From assembly GCA_012513915.1 (NCBI GenBank), contig JAAZBG010000120.1:1-64000 (forward strand): a stretch of 64,000 nucleotides of DNA, read 5' to 3'. The notes under the pieces were generated by a model. The model was not told the DNA's origin, did no database searches, and saw only the letters and a program-made list of their open reading frames with translations. Position 1 is the first letter of the stretch; the number at the start of each line of letters is the position of its first letter. This document shows positions 63,272-64,000 of the stretch, in pieces. The position numbers were made by a program, and so were the translations under genes. The stretch comes from Fibrobacter sp. (GTDB taxonomy: Bacteria; Fibrobacterota; Chitinivibrionia; Chitinivibrionales; Chitinispirillaceae).

Positions 63272-64000
63272 ATGAAAAAGTCCGGTATGATTTCAAACCC
63301 AGTCAGACGTTGTTCCTTACTCTCACTTTTGTGCATTATCATCCTGTCTTCAGTATCACTTAATGCATCAGAATTTTCAGGAAAGACTTTTACATCATCA
63401 AACAGACTGATCACGACACTGATTTGTGATCAAAACTTCGTTTGGGCCGGTACCTGTGGTGAGGGGTTGCTGAAAATCGATAAGAAAACCGGTGAAACTG
63501 TTCTTTACACATTGGCAGAACCTGGTTGTGGTGATTGCTGCATCCGTGCGCTTGCTTTTGATAACAACGGAACACTGCTGGTAGGTACCGCACAAGTCGG
63601 GATTGTGCGTTTCGACGGTTTGAATTGGACACCGCTTGGCGGGCTCTCTGATAAAAATGTTCGTGCAATGACAATTGATAAGCAGGGAAAAATCTGGGCA
63701 TGGTTTCAAACAGCCGGGGTTGGCAGTTTCGATGGGACCACCTGGCAACCGTATGTAAACCGATTTGCTGGTATACTGACAAGCAGTAATGATGGTGATA
63801 TCTGGATGATGAATCTGCCACAGGAGGAAGCATCAAATTGCAATGACGGCTGGATTCATGAGTATGTCAACAGTGAACTTCAAACATCAATTTCACTTAT
63901 CCCAATATGTGAAGAAGTAACATATCCGCAATATATTTGTGTCGATTCGAAAAAAAACTGCTGGATCGGAACACAGGGACAGCTTATTAAAATCAATGAT
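63272..64000 (+). CDS. Secreted two-component-regulator-propeller protein, truncated by the window edge
   Basis: The frame begins at ATG 63272 with GGAG ten bases upstream and stays open to the window end (243 codons visible). A signal peptide (CSLLSLLCIIILSSVSLNAS) is followed by beta-propeller repeats of the Reg_prop type (FVWAGTCGEGLLKIDKKTG, LLVGTAQVGIVRFDG, IWAWFQTAGVGSFDGTTW, CWIGTQGQLIKIND). Such propellers occur in hybrid two-component sensors or as stand-alone surface proteins; the C-terminus is beyond the window, so the class cannot be told. Confidence 0.8.
   Translation, partial: MKKSGMISNPVRRCSLLSLLCIIILSSVSLNASEFSGKTFTSSNRLITTLICDQNFVWAGTCGEGLLKIDKKTGETVLYTLAEPGCGDCCIRALAFDNNGTLLVGTAQVGIVRFDGLNWTPLGGLSDKNVRAMTIDKQGKIWAWFQTAGVGSFDGTTWQPYVNRFAGILTSSNDGDIWMMNLPQEEASNCNDGWIHEYVNSELQTSISLIPICEEVTYPQYICVDSKKNCWIGTQGQLIKIND

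Overview
The window looks like chromosome of a diderm, LPS-bearing bacterium with moderate-to-low G+C (about 40 % by eye, not computed). The gene at 22311-23153 belongs to the TIGR02147 family, which I associate with Fibrobacterota. KdsA, LptF/LptG, a LpxL-type acyltransferase, BamD, CpoB/YbgF, DsbD, a PorV/PorQ-like barrel and many lipoproteins mark a Gram-negative envelope. GH3, GH97 and a GH45-like enzyme mark a polysaccharide degrader. My best guess is Fibrobacterota, possibly the Chitinispirillia side; this is inference, because no 16S rRNA gene lies here.

Layout. 1-5.9 kb: division and RNA-turnover block (zapB-like, zapA, rny, ymdB, xseA, NqrF-like reductase), interrupted by a folded GC-rich repeat at 2677-2782. 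6-13.2 kb: PBP4-type DacB, hybrid histidine kinase, MORN/YwqK lipoprotein, a eukaryotic-type HisA overlapping an ApbE lipoprotein, and a STAS protein. 13.5-23.2 kb: HTH-less LacI-like sensor, GH3 enzyme, AlkD-like repair protein, DsbD, and a TIGR02147/lipoprotein pair. 23.4-29.4 kb: kdsA diverging from gap-pgk-tpiA-secG-tRNA-Leu(GAG)-rlmN. 29.6-40.3 kb: cysteine desulfurase with a DUF3343 partner, YhbY, lipid A-type acyltransferase, TPR and barrel surface proteins, a 170-nt foldback at 35316-35494, rsmA, and a barrel with two small lipoproteins. 40.4-45.1 kb (minus strand): a single-polypeptide LptF-LptG fusion, a CheY-like receiver and a GAF-GAF-GGDEF cyclase. 45.3-52.4 kb: CpoB, BamD-like, zinc-ribbon, Memo-AMMECR1 fusion, lipoprotein, AsmA. 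52.4-58.5 kb: a decaying zone with a DUF99 relic and a nucleotidyltransferase relic, around intact PorV-like, ABC transporter and KDPG aldolase genes, plus an ORF6N protein and an inverted pair of recombinase-like sites. 58.7-64 kb: secreted carbohydrate enzymes and a propeller protein running off the right edge.

The observation I rate highest is the protein at 58748-60490. It carries every recognisable GH45 endoglucanase block, but the normally N-terminal DCCKP catalytic block sits at the C-terminus, as if the domain were circularly permuted. Next come the fused LptF-LptG permease co-transcribed with a c-di-GMP cyclase, the eukaryotic-type HisA, and two large foldback elements. No CRISPR array, intact insertion sequence, prophage or rRNA was found.
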